Below, in pieces: positions 10,019 to 19,976 of a DNA stretch of 64,000 nucleotides. Position numbers and translations under genes: made by a program. The notes under the pieces are model-generated. The model worked only from the letters and a program-made list of their open reading frames with translations. It was not told the DNA's origin and ran no database searches. Numbering within the stretch: the first letter of the stretch is position 1; every line of letters starts with the position of its first letter. This DNA comes from Lachnospiraceae bacterium (GTDB lineage: Bacteria > Bacillota > Clostridia > Lachnospirales > Lachnospiraceae), in contig JALCRM010000002.1 of NCBI GenBank assembly GCA_022652545.1, positions 186,001 through 250,000 on the forward strand, in the 5' to 3' direction.

Positions 10019-10807
10019 ATGCCCAGGATCCTTCTGAAAATCGCATATGATGGAACGGATTTTGCCGGTTTCCAGAGACAGCCCGGACAGCGGACCGTCG
10101 AAGGCGAGCTGGACAGGGCGCTCACGGAACTTACGGGAGAACCCGTTCTGGTCATCGGCGCCAGCCGTACCGATGCGGGCGTGCATGCGCAATGCAATTT
10201 TGCCGTTTTCGATACCGCATCCAGGATCCCGCCGGAGAAATTCGGACTGGCGCTGAACGGGCGCCTGCCGGAGCAGATCAGGGTCACCAGGTCCTTTGAG
10301 GTGCCGCCGGAATTTCATCCACGCAGGTGCGCAACGGAAAAAACATACGAGTATCACATCTGGAGCGCCGCGTATCCGGACCCGATGAAGCGGCTCTACA
10401 GCTTTCACACCTGTTTTGACCTGGATACGGACAGAATGGGGGAAGCCGCGCAGTATCTTGTCGGGGAGCATGATTTCGCCAGCTTCTGCTGCGTGTATAC
10501 ACAGGCGGAGACGACCGTGCGCACGGTGACGTCCGTGGCGGTGGAGGCATCCGGACTGCGGCAGCCGCGGGAGATCGTGATCCGCGTGACCGGGACAGGT
10601 TTTCTCTACAACATGGTGCGCATTATCGCCGGGACGCTCATAGAGGTCGGACGCGGTGCCAGGCAGCCCGGGGAAGTCAGGCAGATGCTGGAAGCAAAGG
10701 ACAGGCGTGCAGCAGGCCCTACGGCGCCGGCAAAGGGCCTGGTCCTGGTGCAGTACCGGTTCCTGGATGAAAAACTGTTTGACATGCTGAATCACGGAGT
10801 CTTATAA
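10019..10807 (+). CDS. truA: tRNA pseudouridine(38-40) synthase
   Basis: KIAYDGTDFAGFQRQPGQRTVEGELDRAL ... GASRTDAGVHA. Confidence 0.97.
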   Translation: MPRILLKIAYDGTDFAGFQRQPGQRTVEGELDRALTELTGEPVLVIGASRTDAGVHAQCNFAVFDTASRIPPEKFGLALNGRLPEQIRVTRSFEVPPEFHPRRCATEKTYEYHIWSAAYPDPMKRLYSFHTCFDLDTDRMGEAAQYLVGEHDFASFCCVYTQAETTVRTVTSVAVEASGLRQPREIVIRVTGTGFLYNMVRIIAGTLIEVGRGARQPGEVRQMLEAKDRRAAGPTAPAKGLVLVQYRFLDEKLFDMLNHGVL

Positions 10808-10808
10808 T
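10779..10808 (+). promoter_or_regulatory. Consensus promoter TTGACA-18-TATAAT overlapping the truA stop codon, for rplM-rpsI
   Basis: Exact consensus hexamers; the TAA stop of truA (10805-10807) lies inside TATAAT (10803-10808). Confidence 0.75.
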
Positions 10809-10926
10809 ATACTCCGCGTGACGGCTGCGATCCGAAACAGTACAGACTCCCCGGGTCTGGCAGGATCCCACGGCCCCTGCGAATCGCGCAGACAGCTGCA
10901 GATGTATTATAACGGAGGAAACATCG

Positions 10927-11355
10927 ATGAAAACATATATTCCCAGCGCACCCGCCATTGAAAGAAAATGGTATGTGGTAGACGCTACCGATATGACGCT
11001 CGGCCGCCTTGCGTCCGAAGTCGCCAAAGTGCTTCGCGGCAAGAACAAGCCCATCTATACTCCTTTTCTGGATACCGGTGACTATGTGATCGTTCTCAAC
11101 GCCGGCAAGGTCAAGGTGACAGGCAAGAAACTGGATCAGAAGGTTTATTTTTCACACAGTGAATATCCCGGCAACGCAAAGTATGCGACTCTCCGTGAGA
11201 TGCTTGAGAAGAGACCGGTAAAGGCAGTGGAACACGCCATCCGCGGCATGCTTCCCGGCGGCCCTCTCGGCAGGCAGATGTTCACGAAGCTCTATGTCTA
11301 TGAGGGCTCCGAACATGAACACGCCGCGCAGAAGCCCGAAAAGCTGGAATTCTAA
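10927..11355 (+). CDS. rplM: 50S ribosomal protein L13
   Basis: [34 protein letters not shown]. Confidence 0.98.
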   Translation: MKTYIPSAPAIERKWYVVDATDMTLGRLASEVAKVLRGKNKPIYTPFLDTGDYVIVLNAGKVKVTGKKLDQKVYFSHSEYPGNAKYATLREMLEKRPVKAVEHAIRGMLPGGPLGRQMFTKLYVYEGSEHEHAAQKPEKLEF

Positions 11356-11379
11356 TCGGAGAGCGAAAGGAGACTCATC

Positions 11380-11778
11380 ATGGCTAAGGCAGTCGTATAT
11401 TACGGAACGGGCAGAAGAAAATCCGCTGTAGCGCGTGTTTTCATGACCGCCGGAAAAGGAAACATCACCGTCAACGGCAAGTCCCTTGACGAATATTTTG
11501 GCCTGCAGACACTGAAGACTATCGTTATGGAACCCCTGACAGCTACTTCAACTGCAGATCAGTTCGATCTTAAGATCACGGTCAGAGGCGGCGGTACCGC
11601 CGGACAGGCCGGTGCAGTGCGCCACGGTATTGCCAGGGCACTCTGCGAGGCAGATAAAGAGACCTACAGATCTACCCTCAAGCAGGCCGGTTATCTTACG
11701 AGAGACCCTCGCATGAAGGAAAGAAAGAAGTACGGCTTAAAGGCCGCACGTCGCGCTCCGCAGTTCAGCAAGCGCTGA
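11380..11778 (+). CDS. rpsI: 30S ribosomal protein S9
   Basis: [34 protein letters not shown] ... [16 protein letters not shown]. Confidence 0.98.
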   Translation: MAKAVVYYGTGRRKSAVARVFMTAGKGNITVNGKSLDEYFGLQTLKTIVMEPLTATSTADQFDLKITVRGGGTAGQAGAVRHGIARALCEADKETYRSTLKQAGYLTRDPRMKERKKYGLKAARRAPQFSKR

Positions 11779-11794
11779 TCAGTACAAGATCCGG

Positions 11795-11832
11795 AGGACC
11801 CCGAGACCGCAGCGGCTTCGGGGTCCTTTTTT
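11795..11832 (+). terminator. Intrinsic terminator after rpsI
   Basis: Stem AGGACCCCGA / TCGGGGTCCT followed by TTTTT. Confidence 0.85.
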
Positions 11833-11941
11833 GCGCCGTTTGAACAGACGGGCAAAATGACGTATGCTTTCAGTATGACAGGCTTCGGCCCTGTTCTGTG
11901 ACTATGGCCGCGCAGCAGCGCCCCGGATGGCGGGAATGAAG

Positions 11942-13261
11942 ATGGAACACCTGATTTTTCATGTGGATGTGAATAGTGCATTTCTTTCCTGGTCGGCAGT
12001 CAGGAGACTGAAGGAGGACCCCGGCTGCGTCGATCTCCGGGATATTCCGTCCGCCGTCGGAGGGGACGTCAAAACACGGCACGGCGTGATCACGGCAAAA
12101 TCCATTCCGGCGAAGAAATACGGCATACATACGGGAGAGCCGGTCGTCAAAGCCCTGCAGAAGTGCCCGAACCTGGTGCTCGTGGAGTCCGACTTTGCGA
12201 CCTACAGGGAGTATTCCCGCGCCTTTATGCAGATCCTGAAAAAACATACGCCCCGCATGGAACAGGTCTCGATCGATGAAGCCTTCCTGGACATGACCGG
12301 AACGCAGGACAGATTTCCCGCCTGCGAGGTGATCCCGGGGCACAGTCACCCTGCGGAGGATGAGACAGGCTGCTTTCCCGTCAGCGCGGCGGACAGGATC
12401 CGCAGGGAAGTCAGGGATACACTCGGCTTTACCGTCAACGTCGGCATTTCGGTGAACAGGCTGCTGGCCAAGATGGCCAGTGACTTTGAAAAACCTGACC
12501 GGACGCATACACTGTGGCCGGAGGAGGTGCCGGCCAGACTGTGGCCGCTGCCGATCGGCGAACTGTACGGGTGCGGGGCGAGAACGGCGGAAAGACTGGC
12601 CAATCTCGGCATCCTCACGATCGGCGATGCAGCCGCTGCGGATCCGGCGCTGCTCATTTCGCTGCTCGGGGAAAAGGGCGGCACCTATATTTCCGAAAGC
12701 AGCCGCGGGGCAGGAAGCTCCGAGGTTGAGGAAAGCGCCGACGAGATGCAGAGCTGCTCGAATGAGACGACGACCCCGACGGATATCACAGCGGTGAATT
12801 ATGAGAAAGAGGCGCTGCCGGTCCTGAAGGAGCTTTCTGCCTCGGTCGCGAGGCGCCTGCAGAAGGACGGCTGCTATGCCGGCACGGTCACAGTCAGTGT
12901 GAAGACAGATACCTTCAGGAGACTTTCCAGACAGTCGGCACTGCCGGAATCCGTCAATTCGGAAAAGGATATCTACAGGGCCGCAGAGGAACTGCTGCAC
13001 AGACTGCTGTTCGGAGAAGACGGGAACGGCGGCGTCTTTGCAAAGGGCGGCAGCGTTCGCCTGATCGGAGTCGGCGGCACGTCACTCGACAGACAGGAAT
13101 ACAGGCAGCTGAGTCTGTTTGAAATGGAACCGCCCGCAAAGAAGGATCCGCGCACCGACAGGATCGATGCCATGCTGCAGGACATCCGCCGGCAGTACGG
13201 GGAAAATGCCGTACGGAAAGGCGCTTCCAGGGTACAGGGCAGGAAACGGCCCGAAACATGA
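11942..13261 (+). CDS. dinB: DNA polymerase IV (Y-family)
   Basis: IFHVDVNSAFLSWSAV ... VSIDEAFLDMTGTQ; alternative ATG at 11927. Confidence 0.92.
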   Translation: MEHLIFHVDVNSAFLSWSAVRRLKEDPGCVDLRDIPSAVGGDVKTRHGVITAKSIPAKKYGIHTGEPVVKALQKCPNLVLVESDFATYREYSRAFMQILKKHTPRMEQVSIDEAFLDMTGTQDRFPACEVIPGHSHPAEDETGCFPVSAADRIRREVRDTLGFTVNVGISVNRLLAKMASDFEKPDRTHTLWPEEVPARLWPLPIGELYGCGARTAERLANLGILTIGDAAAADPALLISLLGEKGGTYISESSRGAGSSEVEESADEMQSCSNETTTPTDITAVNYEKEALPVLKELSASVARRLQKDGCYAGTVTVSVKTDTFRRLSRQSALPESVNSEKDIYRAAEELLHRLLFGEDGNGGVFAKGGSVRLIGVGGTSLDRQEYRQLSLFEMEPPAKKDPRTDRIDAMLQDIRRQYGENAVRKGASRVQGRKRPET

Positions 13262-13387
13262 CGGAAGCGGCTGAAGGCCGGAGGAAGGCTTTTTTCATTT
13301 TCGGCAGCTTTTATGATATAGTAAGTTGATTTACTTCCGCAGGCAGGTCGGAAATGCCGGCCGCCTGAATGCTGGGACAGACAGAAG

Positions 13388-14221
13388 ATGGCAGGAGATC
13401 CGCGCTCTGTAAAAATCGTCGTAACGACGCATAAAAAGTACCGTATGCCGGTCGATCCCGTATACGTTCCGCTGCAGGTCGGCGCTTCCATAGAAAAGAC
13501 GGAAGACGGAAAGCCCCTTGACCTCGGATACGCAAGGGATGACACGGGAGAAAACATTTCGGAGAAGAACGCACTCTACTGCGAGCTCACCGGACTGTAC
13601 TGGGCGTGGAAAAATCTGGACTGTGATTATCTCGGGCTCGTGCATTACCGCCGCTACTTCGGCAGCAGGACCCACGCCGCGAAGACGGGCGACCCGTTCG
13701 ATGCGATCATCGGCGGCGAGGAACTGCGCAGCGTGCTCGGTACCTGCCGCGTTGTAGTACCGCGCATGCGCCGCTACTATATCGAAACGCTGTATTCGCA
13801 CTACGAACACACGCATTATGCAGCGCATCTCTACGAGACACGCCGCATTCTGGCAGACAGGTACCCGGAATATCTGGGATCTTTTGACCGTGTGCTGCAG
13901 CGCACCGGCGGCCATATGTTCAACATGATGATCATGGACAGGGAGTGCCTTGATACCTACTGTACCTGGCTTTTTGACATACTCGGGGAACTGGAGAAAC
14001 GCATTGACGTCACGGGTCTGTCTTTTTACCAGGCCAGATACTGCGGCCGGGTCGGGGAGATCATCCTGAATGTCTGGTTGGACTATCAGCTGCATACAGG
14101 GAAACTTCGCAGGGAGGATATCTGCGAACTTCCGTATATTTACACGGAGAAGGTCGAGTGGGGCCGCAAGGCAGCCTCGTTCCTCAAGGCCAAGTTCTTT
14201 CACCAGAAATATGAGTTCTGA
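13388..14221 (+). CDS. DUF4422-family putative glycosyltransferase
   Basis: KIVVTTHKKYRMP ... LTGLYWAWKNLDCDYLGLVHYRRYF typical of DUF4422. Confidence 0.8.
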   Translation: MAGDPRSVKIVVTTHKKYRMPVDPVYVPLQVGASIEKTEDGKPLDLGYARDDTGENISEKNALYCELTGLYWAWKNLDCDYLGLVHYRRYFGSRTHAAKTGDPFDAIIGGEELRSVLGTCRVVVPRMRRYYIETLYSHYEHTHYAAHLYETRRILADRYPEYLGSFDRVLQRTGGHMFNMMIMDRECLDTYCTWLFDILGELEKRIDVTGLSFYQARYCGRVGEIILNVWLDYQLHTGKLRREDICELPYIYTEKVEWGRKAASFLKAKFFHQKYEF

Positions 14222-14256
14222 CCCAAGGCAGCCTGATCGGGGTCAGTAAGGACAGC

Positions 14257-15225
14257 ATGTCTCTTTCCACAGTCGACGCTTTCAAACATATCCGGTCCGG
14301 GGAACTGGTCACGCTCGATACAGAACAGCTGCAGCAGCTGCAGGCGGTACTGACCGGCATACTTGACGATATCGTGTCGGTCTGCGACCGCTGCGGTCTT
14401 GTCTATGTTTTGGGCGGCGGTTCGGCACTGGGAGCTTACCGTCATCACGGCTTCATTCCGTGGGACGACGATATCGACATCAACATGCCGCGTGCGGATT
14501 ATGACCGGTTCATTCCCGAATTCCGGAAAGAATTCGGCGATAAGTACTGGATCCATACGCCGCAGGATACGCACAATTACGGCCTTATGCTTTCACGTAT
14601 CCTGCTGAAGGGAACATCCGTGAAAACGCGCGAGGACTTTCAGAACAGCGAGTGCGGCGCTTTCGTGGATCTGTTCATCATTGAAAACACCTATGACAGC
14701 CGGTTCCTGCGCGCGCTGCACGGCTTCGGCTGCATGGCGTACGGCTTTCTGGTGTCCTGCCGCAAGTTCTACCGCGACAGGGAACCGCTCATGAGACTTG
14801 CATGTTCGACAGGAGACCGTTCACTGCAGCGCAAGTTCCGGACCAAGATCGTGTTCGGTGCGCTGCTTTCCTGGCGCAGCCTGGACGGACTCGTAAAGGA
14901 CGGAGACCGCTGGAACAGGCGCTGCCGCAACGGCCGTTCAAAATATGTTTCCATCCCGACAGGACGCCGGGTGTTCTGGGGCGAACTGTATGAGCGCAGC
15001 GAGATCTGCGATACGGTGGAACTGCCCTACTGCGGAAGAATGCGGAAATGTCCGGCTGCGATCGAACAATACCTGACGCGCCTGTTCGGAGATTACAACA
15101 GGATCCCGCCCGTCGAGGAACGTGAAAGCCACGCGTTTTTCAGGCCGTTCAGCCTGGGAGACGCCGCGGGCAAAGACCTGACAGGAACAACGGAGCCGCA
15201 GGGCGGCGGAGGAAAAACAGATTGA
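14257..15225 (+). CDS. LicD-family nucleotidyl/phosphotransferase
   Basis: CDRCGLVYVLGGGSALGAYRHHGFIPWDDDIDINMPRADYDRF. Confidence 0.9.
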   Translation: MSLSTVDAFKHIRSGELVTLDTEQLQQLQAVLTGILDDIVSVCDRCGLVYVLGGGSALGAYRHHGFIPWDDDIDINMPRADYDRFIPEFRKEFGDKYWIHTPQDTHNYGLMLSRILLKGTSVKTREDFQNSECGAFVDLFIIENTYDSRFLRALHGFGCMAYGFLVSCRKFYRDREPLMRLACSTGDRSLQRKFRTKIVFGALLSWRSLDGLVKDGDRWNRRCRNGRSKYVSIPTGRRVFWGELYERSEICDTVELPYCGRMRKCPAAIEQYLTRLFGDYNRIPPVEERESHAFFRPFSLGDAAGKDLTGTTEPQGGGGKTD

Positions 15226-15950
15226 ATATCGCTTTGATCTTTGCCGGCGGCACCGGTACACGCATGGGACGCAGCACACAGTCGGTACCCAAACAGTTCC
15301 TGGAGCTGTACGGCAAGCCGATCATTATCTACACGCTGGAAAAATTCGAAAATCATGACGGGATCGACGGCATAGTCGTAGTCTGCCTGAAGGACTGGAT
15401 CCCGCAGATGCGCAAGTATGTAAACAAGTTCAACCTCACAAAGGTGAGGATGATCGTACCGGGCGGCAGCACCGGGCAGGAGTCGATCTACAACGGTCTC
15501 AAGGCCGCGAGAAAGATGTATCCCGACGATACTGTGATCCTGATCCACGACGGCGTGCGTCCTCTTGTCGCCTCTTCCACGATCGCGGCGAACATTGCCT
15601 GTGTGAAGGAAAAAGGCAATGCGATCACCGTGGTGCCGGCGACCGAGACGATTTTCATCGACAACAGTCAGGACGGCAGGGTCGGCCGTATCCTGGACCG
15701 CAGCCAGTGCGCTATGGCAAGGGCTCCGCAGGGCTTCCGGCTCGGACAGATCCTGGAATGCCATGAAAAGGCTCTTTCGGAAGGTAAAAAAGATTTCATT
15801 GATTCTGCGAGTATGATAAAATACTACGGTTATGAACTTTATACGGTCCAGGGCCGTACGGAAAATATCAAGATCACGACACCGATCGATTTCTACATTT
15901 TCCGGGCCATCGTGGACGCACACGAGAATTCGCAGATCTTCGGTCTGTAA
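15222..15950 (+). CDS. IspD/TarI-family cytidylyltransferase
   Basis: ALIFAGGTGTRMGRSTQSVPKQFLELYGKPIIIYTLEKF; LIHDGVRPLV. Confidence 0.88.
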   Translation: MNIALIFAGGTGTRMGRSTQSVPKQFLELYGKPIIIYTLEKFENHDGIDGIVVVCLKDWIPQMRKYVNKFNLTKVRMIVPGGSTGQESIYNGLKAARKMYPDDTVILIHDGVRPLVASSTIAANIACVKEKGNAITVVPATETIFIDNSQDGRVGRILDRSQCAMARAPQGFRLGQILECHEKALSEGKKDFIDSASMIKYYGYELYTVQGRTENIKITTPIDFYIFRAIVDAHENSQIFGL

Positions 15951-15967
15951 CAGGGAACAGTGGAGCA

Positions 15968-17248
15968 ATGGTATTCAATGTTATAAAGAGGAAGTGCAGA
16001 CGCATATACCCGGCGGCAGTAGAGGGTAAGTTTTTTCACCGTATCGGAGTGGCCTGGAAACAGTTCGCCGCATGGACGGACCGCCGCATCGGCTACGGCA
16101 ACAGAAAGATCCTTTCCAGGCACGCGGCCACAGTCCCGGACCGTATCCTTTTCATCACCTTTCAGCACGCATACGCATGCAATCCCGCATATATCTGCGA
16201 CGAACTGCTGCGCAGGAAATCCCCCGTGGACATATGGTGGGCGGTGGACAACCTGCTTGATCCGGGCGAGATCCCGCTGCGTAAAAACGTGCATCTTGTG
16301 AAGATCAATTCCTTTGAATACTTTGAAACGGCGGTTTCCGCCAAAGTCATCGTCATCAATTCACTCCTCGGGGACAAGTTCTATCCTTTTCCGGTCAGGA
16401 AAGACCAGATCGTGATCGAGACCTGGCACGGTTCTCTCGGTATCAAAAGGTTCGACCCCGCACATTACAACACGAATGTATCGTGGCCTGAGGCCGCAGC
16501 GCGCACGGGAAAACTCACGACTTACTGCATTTCCGACAGTACCTTCGAAGAGGGTGTTTACCGCGAATCCTTCTGGAAGGATACGCCGATCCTGCGCCTC
16601 GGGCATGCGCGCAACGATGTTTTCTTCGACACGTTCGCAAAGAAGAGAAAAAAGTGGAAAGAGCAGTTCCTTACCGATTATGTGCTGCCGGAGGACACAA
16701 AGTTCGCGCTGTATGCGCCGACCTTCCGGGACTCCCACAACTTTGCGGTGTACGACCTGAGCGCGGCCCGCATCGTGGCGGCCCTGCACAAACGCTTCGG
16801 CGGAGAGTGGAAGCTGCTTCTGCGCTATCACGACAACGACAAGAAAACAGAGAAGAAGAGGAACCGCATCGATTCCCGCGACGTGATCGATGTGACTTCC
16901 GTCCCCGATATTCAGCAGATGCTGTCCTTTGTCGATGTCGGCATCACCGATTATTCCTCCTGGATCTATGATTTCATGCTCAGCCGCAGGCCGGGCTTCA
17001 TCTACGCGAAAGACATAGAGATGTACAATGACGAGCGCGGCTTCTATTTCAAGCTGGAGAGCACTCCCTTCCCGGTCGCCAGGAACAACGATGAGATAGA
17101 GAAGAACATCCTGGGTTTTAACGAGACAAAATATCTGGCGGACACGGAGAAATTCCTGGCGGCGAGAGGCTGCATCGACGACGGTCATTCCTCCGAAAGG
17201 ATCGCCGACAAAGTGGAAGAACTGATGGGAGTGGCAAAGACCAAATGA
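15968..17248 (+). CDS. CDP-glycerol glycerophosphotransferase family protein (TagF/TarL-like)
   Basis: VIETWHGSLGIKRFD ... LYAPTFRDS ... VDVGITDYSSWIYDFMLSRRPGFIYAKD. Confidence 0.88.
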   Translation: MVFNVIKRKCRRIYPAAVEGKFFHRIGVAWKQFAAWTDRRIGYGNRKILSRHAATVPDRILFITFQHAYACNPAYICDELLRRKSPVDIWWAVDNLLDPGEIPLRKNVHLVKINSFEYFETAVSAKVIVINSLLGDKFYPFPVRKDQIVIETWHGSLGIKRFDPAHYNTNVSWPEAAARTGKLTTYCISDSTFEEGVYRESFWKDTPILRLGHARNDVFFDTFAKKRKKWKEQFLTDYVLPEDTKFALYAPTFRDSHNFAVYDLSAARIVAALHKRFGGEWKLLLRYHDNDKKTEKKRNRIDSRDVIDVTSVPDIQQMLSFVDVGITDYSSWIYDFMLSRRPGFIYAKDIEMYNDERGFYFKLESTPFPVARNNDEIEKNILGFNETKYLADTEKFLAARGCIDDGHSSERIADKVEELMGVAKTK

Positions 17249-18339
17249 AAGGTGTGAGGAACGGGAAAATTGATCTGCTGCGTTTTGTGTTTGCGCTGAT
17301 CGTGGTCCTGCATCACACGAGATATCTGCTGGGAGACAGCAACTGTGTATTTCTCGGCGGCTCTCTGGCCGTCGAGTTTTTCTTTATCGTATCGGGCTGG
17401 CTGATGGCGGAGCACACGGCGGCGGAGGACCGCAGGGGAGGATATCTTCCGGGTACGCTGGGACATGATACGCTGCACTTTCTCGGCGGCAAGCTGCGCG
17501 CGGTCCTGCCGGTCTTTCTGCCCGCATGGATCGCAGGCTTCGTGTTCGTTGCCGCAGTCCGCAGACTGTCCCCGGGCGGCATTGTCCGCTTCTTCTGTTC
17601 TTCCTTCTGGGAACTGCTGCTCGTGAAGATGAGCGGCCTGTACATGAAAGGCTTCGACGGGGTGATCTGGTATGTGTCGGCCATGCTTCTGTGCATGGCA
17701 GTACTCTATCCCCTGCTGCGCCGTTTTCCCGACATGATGCCGAAGATCGCGGCGCCGCTCCTCATGCTGTTCCTGTACGGGTACCTGTGCCGCACGTTCA
17801 ACCATCCGCGCGATCCTTCAGTCTGGACGGGCCTCTTTTACAAGGGGCTGCTCAGGGCCATGGCGGACCTGTGCCTCGGCGTCGTGCTGCGCACTGTCTG
17901 CACCCGTTTCCGGAGCCTGCGCTGGAAATATTCCGTACGCGTGTTCCTGGCGGTGCTGGAACTGTTTCTTTATACAGCTGTGGTCCTGTACATGTATTAC
18001 AGGAAGCCTTCGCAGTATGATTACTTTTTTATTTTTCTGCTGGCAGCGGCCATCTTTCTGTCGTTCAGCAGACAGCCGGCAGGTGCGGCCCTCTTTGACG
18101 GGAAGGCGACCCGGTTCCTCGGCAGGTTCAGCGCGGCACTCTTTTTCTCCCACATTTACTATGCGCAGAATCTGAACCGCATTCTGCCTGCGGAAATGGG
18201 ACGCACGGAGCGTGTCGGCGTCTACCTGCTGTGTGCATTCCTGACGGCTGCGGCCGTGCTGGCGCTGTCGGACTTTCTGCGCGCACGGAAACGTGCTATT
18301 ATTGCGTGGTCGGAAAAGACATTTCTGGAAAACAACTGA
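17245..18339 (+). CDS. Acyltransferase 3 family membrane protein
   Basis: GKIDLLRFVFALIVVLHHTRYLLGD ... GGSLAVEFFFIVSGWLMA. Confidence 0.85.
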   Translation: MKGVRNGKIDLLRFVFALIVVLHHTRYLLGDSNCVFLGGSLAVEFFFIVSGWLMAEHTAAEDRRGGYLPGTLGHDTLHFLGGKLRAVLPVFLPAWIAGFVFVAAVRRLSPGGIVRFFCSSFWELLLVKMSGLYMKGFDGVIWYVSAMLLCMAVLYPLLRRFPDMMPKIAAPLLMLFLYGYLCRTFNHPRDPSVWTGLFYKGLLRAMADLCLGVVLRTVCTRFRSLRWKYSVRVFLAVLELFLYTAVVLYMYYRKPSQYDYFFIFLLAAAIFLSFSRQPAGAALFDGKATRFLGRFSAALFFSHIYYAQNLNRILPAEMGRTERVGVYLLCAFLTAAAVLALSDFLRARKRAIIAWSEKTFLENN

Positions 18340-18347
18340 CGGAGCAT

Positions 18348-19124
18348 ATGAACCGACTGTTTGGAAAAATCAAAAAATACCAGTTCATGTTTGAAGAACT
18401 GGTCAACCGGGACTTCAAGGAAAAGTATAAGCGCAGCATACTCGGCATGGGCTGGAGCGTGCTCTCGCCGCTGCTCACCCTGCTGGTCATGAAGGTGATC
18501 TTCAGTACGTTCTTCGGAAAGGACATCCCGCACTACACGATCTATCTGTTCTCCGGCAACATCGTGCTGTCGTACTACCGGGAATCCACCAGGAACGGTA
18601 TGAACAGCCTCGTGGACAATGCCGGCATCTTTACGAAGATCAATGTGCCGAAGTACATGTTCGTGCTGTCCAAGAACGTGTCGGCGCTCGTGAACTTCGC
18701 CCTGACGCTGGCCGTCTATTTCGTGTTCTGCGCCTTCGACGGCATACGCTTCAATTTCCGCATGCTGCTGCTCGTCTATCCGATCGCCTGCCTGCTCCTT
18801 ATGAACATCGGCATCGGGATGGTCCTGTCGGCACTGTACGTGTTTTTCCGGGATATCCGCTATCTCTACGATGTGCTCCTCACACTGGTCAATTACATGT
18901 CGGCAGTCTTCTACACGGTGGATAAGTTCCCGGCCCAATACCGCAGACTGTTTCTGCTCAATCCGGTGTACGTGTACATCAAGTACTTCCGTGTCATCGT
19001 GATCGAACACAAGATCCCGTCGCTGGCTTATCACGGTCTCTGCGCACTGTACGCGATGCTGTTCCTGGCGCTCGGCATGGTCATTTACAAGAAGTACAAC
19101 CACCAGTTTCTCTATTATCTGTAG
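18348..19124 (+). CDS. Polysaccharide/teichoic acid ABC exporter permease (TagG-like)
   Basis: ELVNRDFKEKYKRSILGMGWSVLSPLLTLLVMKVIFS; ABC-2 membrane protein followed by its ATPase. Confidence 0.9.
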   Translation: MNRLFGKIKKYQFMFEELVNRDFKEKYKRSILGMGWSVLSPLLTLLVMKVIFSTFFGKDIPHYTIYLFSGNIVLSYYRESTRNGMNSLVDNAGIFTKINVPKYMFVLSKNVSALVNFALTLAVYFVFCAFDGIRFNFRMLLLVYPIACLLLMNIGIGMVLSALYVFFRDIRYLYDVLLTLVNYMSAVFYTVDKFPAQYRRLFLLNPVYVYIKYFRVIVIEHKIPSLAYHGLCALYAMLFLALGMVIYKKYNHQFLYYL

Positions 19125-19133
19125 GCAAAACAT

Positions 19134-19976
19134 ATGGCAGTCATCAGTTGTGACCATGTCAGCATCCGCTATCTCACCGGCGACTTCAAGGCGATCGGCC
19201 TGAAGGAGTACGTGATCAGGAAACTGACGGGAAAATATCATATCAAGGAATTCTGGGCGGACAAGGATGTCACGTTCACCCTTGAGAAGCGGGACATGCT
19301 CGGGCTCATCGGCTCGAACGGCGCCGGCAAGAGTACGCTGCTCAAGGCTGTGACCGGCATCATGATCCCGACGTACGGCACGCTGCACACGAATGGCAGC
19401 ATCGCGGCCCTCCTCGAGCTCACCTCGGGCTTCGACGGCAATATGACGGTGCGCGAGAACGCCTATCTGCGCGGCGCGCTGCTGGGCTATACCCGGCGCT
19501 TCATGGACGAAAAATACGAGGAGATCATCCGTTTTGCGGAGCTGGAGGAATTCCAGGACTATGAATTCAAGCAGCTGTCCAGCGGCATGAAGAGCCGCCT
19601 GGCCTTTTCCATTGCCTGCCTGGTGAATCCGGATATCCTCATTCTGGACGAGGTGCTCAGCGTCGGCGACGGCGCTTTCCGCAAGAAGAGCGGCGATAAG
19701 ATGAAGGAGATCCTGGATGGCGGCGTGACCTGTATCCTGGTCAGCCATATCATTCCCCAGGTCAGGGAACTGTGCAACAAGGTCCTGTGGCTGGACCACG
19801 GCAGGCAGGTGGCTTTTACGGACGACGTGCAGACCTGCTGCGACGCGTACGAGGAATTTCTGATCACGAAAAAACTGCCGAAGGATGAGACACAGATCAG
19901 CAGAATGGCAGAAGATTATATAAGGCGCCAGGCCCGGGAAAACGGGCAGGGAGGCGGAAAGGCGATCTATGAGTAG
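19134..19976 (+). CDS. Polysaccharide/teichoic acid ABC exporter ATPase (TagH-like)
   Basis: LGLIGSNGAGKSTLLKAVTGIMIPTYG ... LSSGMKSRLAFSIACLVNPDILILDEVLSVGD. Confidence 0.92.
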   Translation: MAVISCDHVSIRYLTGDFKAIGLKEYVIRKLTGKYHIKEFWADKDVTFTLEKRDMLGLIGSNGAGKSTLLKAVTGIMIPTYGTLHTNGSIAALLELTSGFDGNMTVRENAYLRGALLGYTRRFMDEKYEEIIRFAELEEFQDYEFKQLSSGMKSRLAFSIACLVNPDILILDEVLSVGDGAFRKKSGDKMKEILDGGVTCILVSHIIPQVRELCNKVLWLDHGRQVAFTDDVQTCCDAYEEFLITKKLPKDETQISRMAEDYIRRQARENGQGGGKAIYE

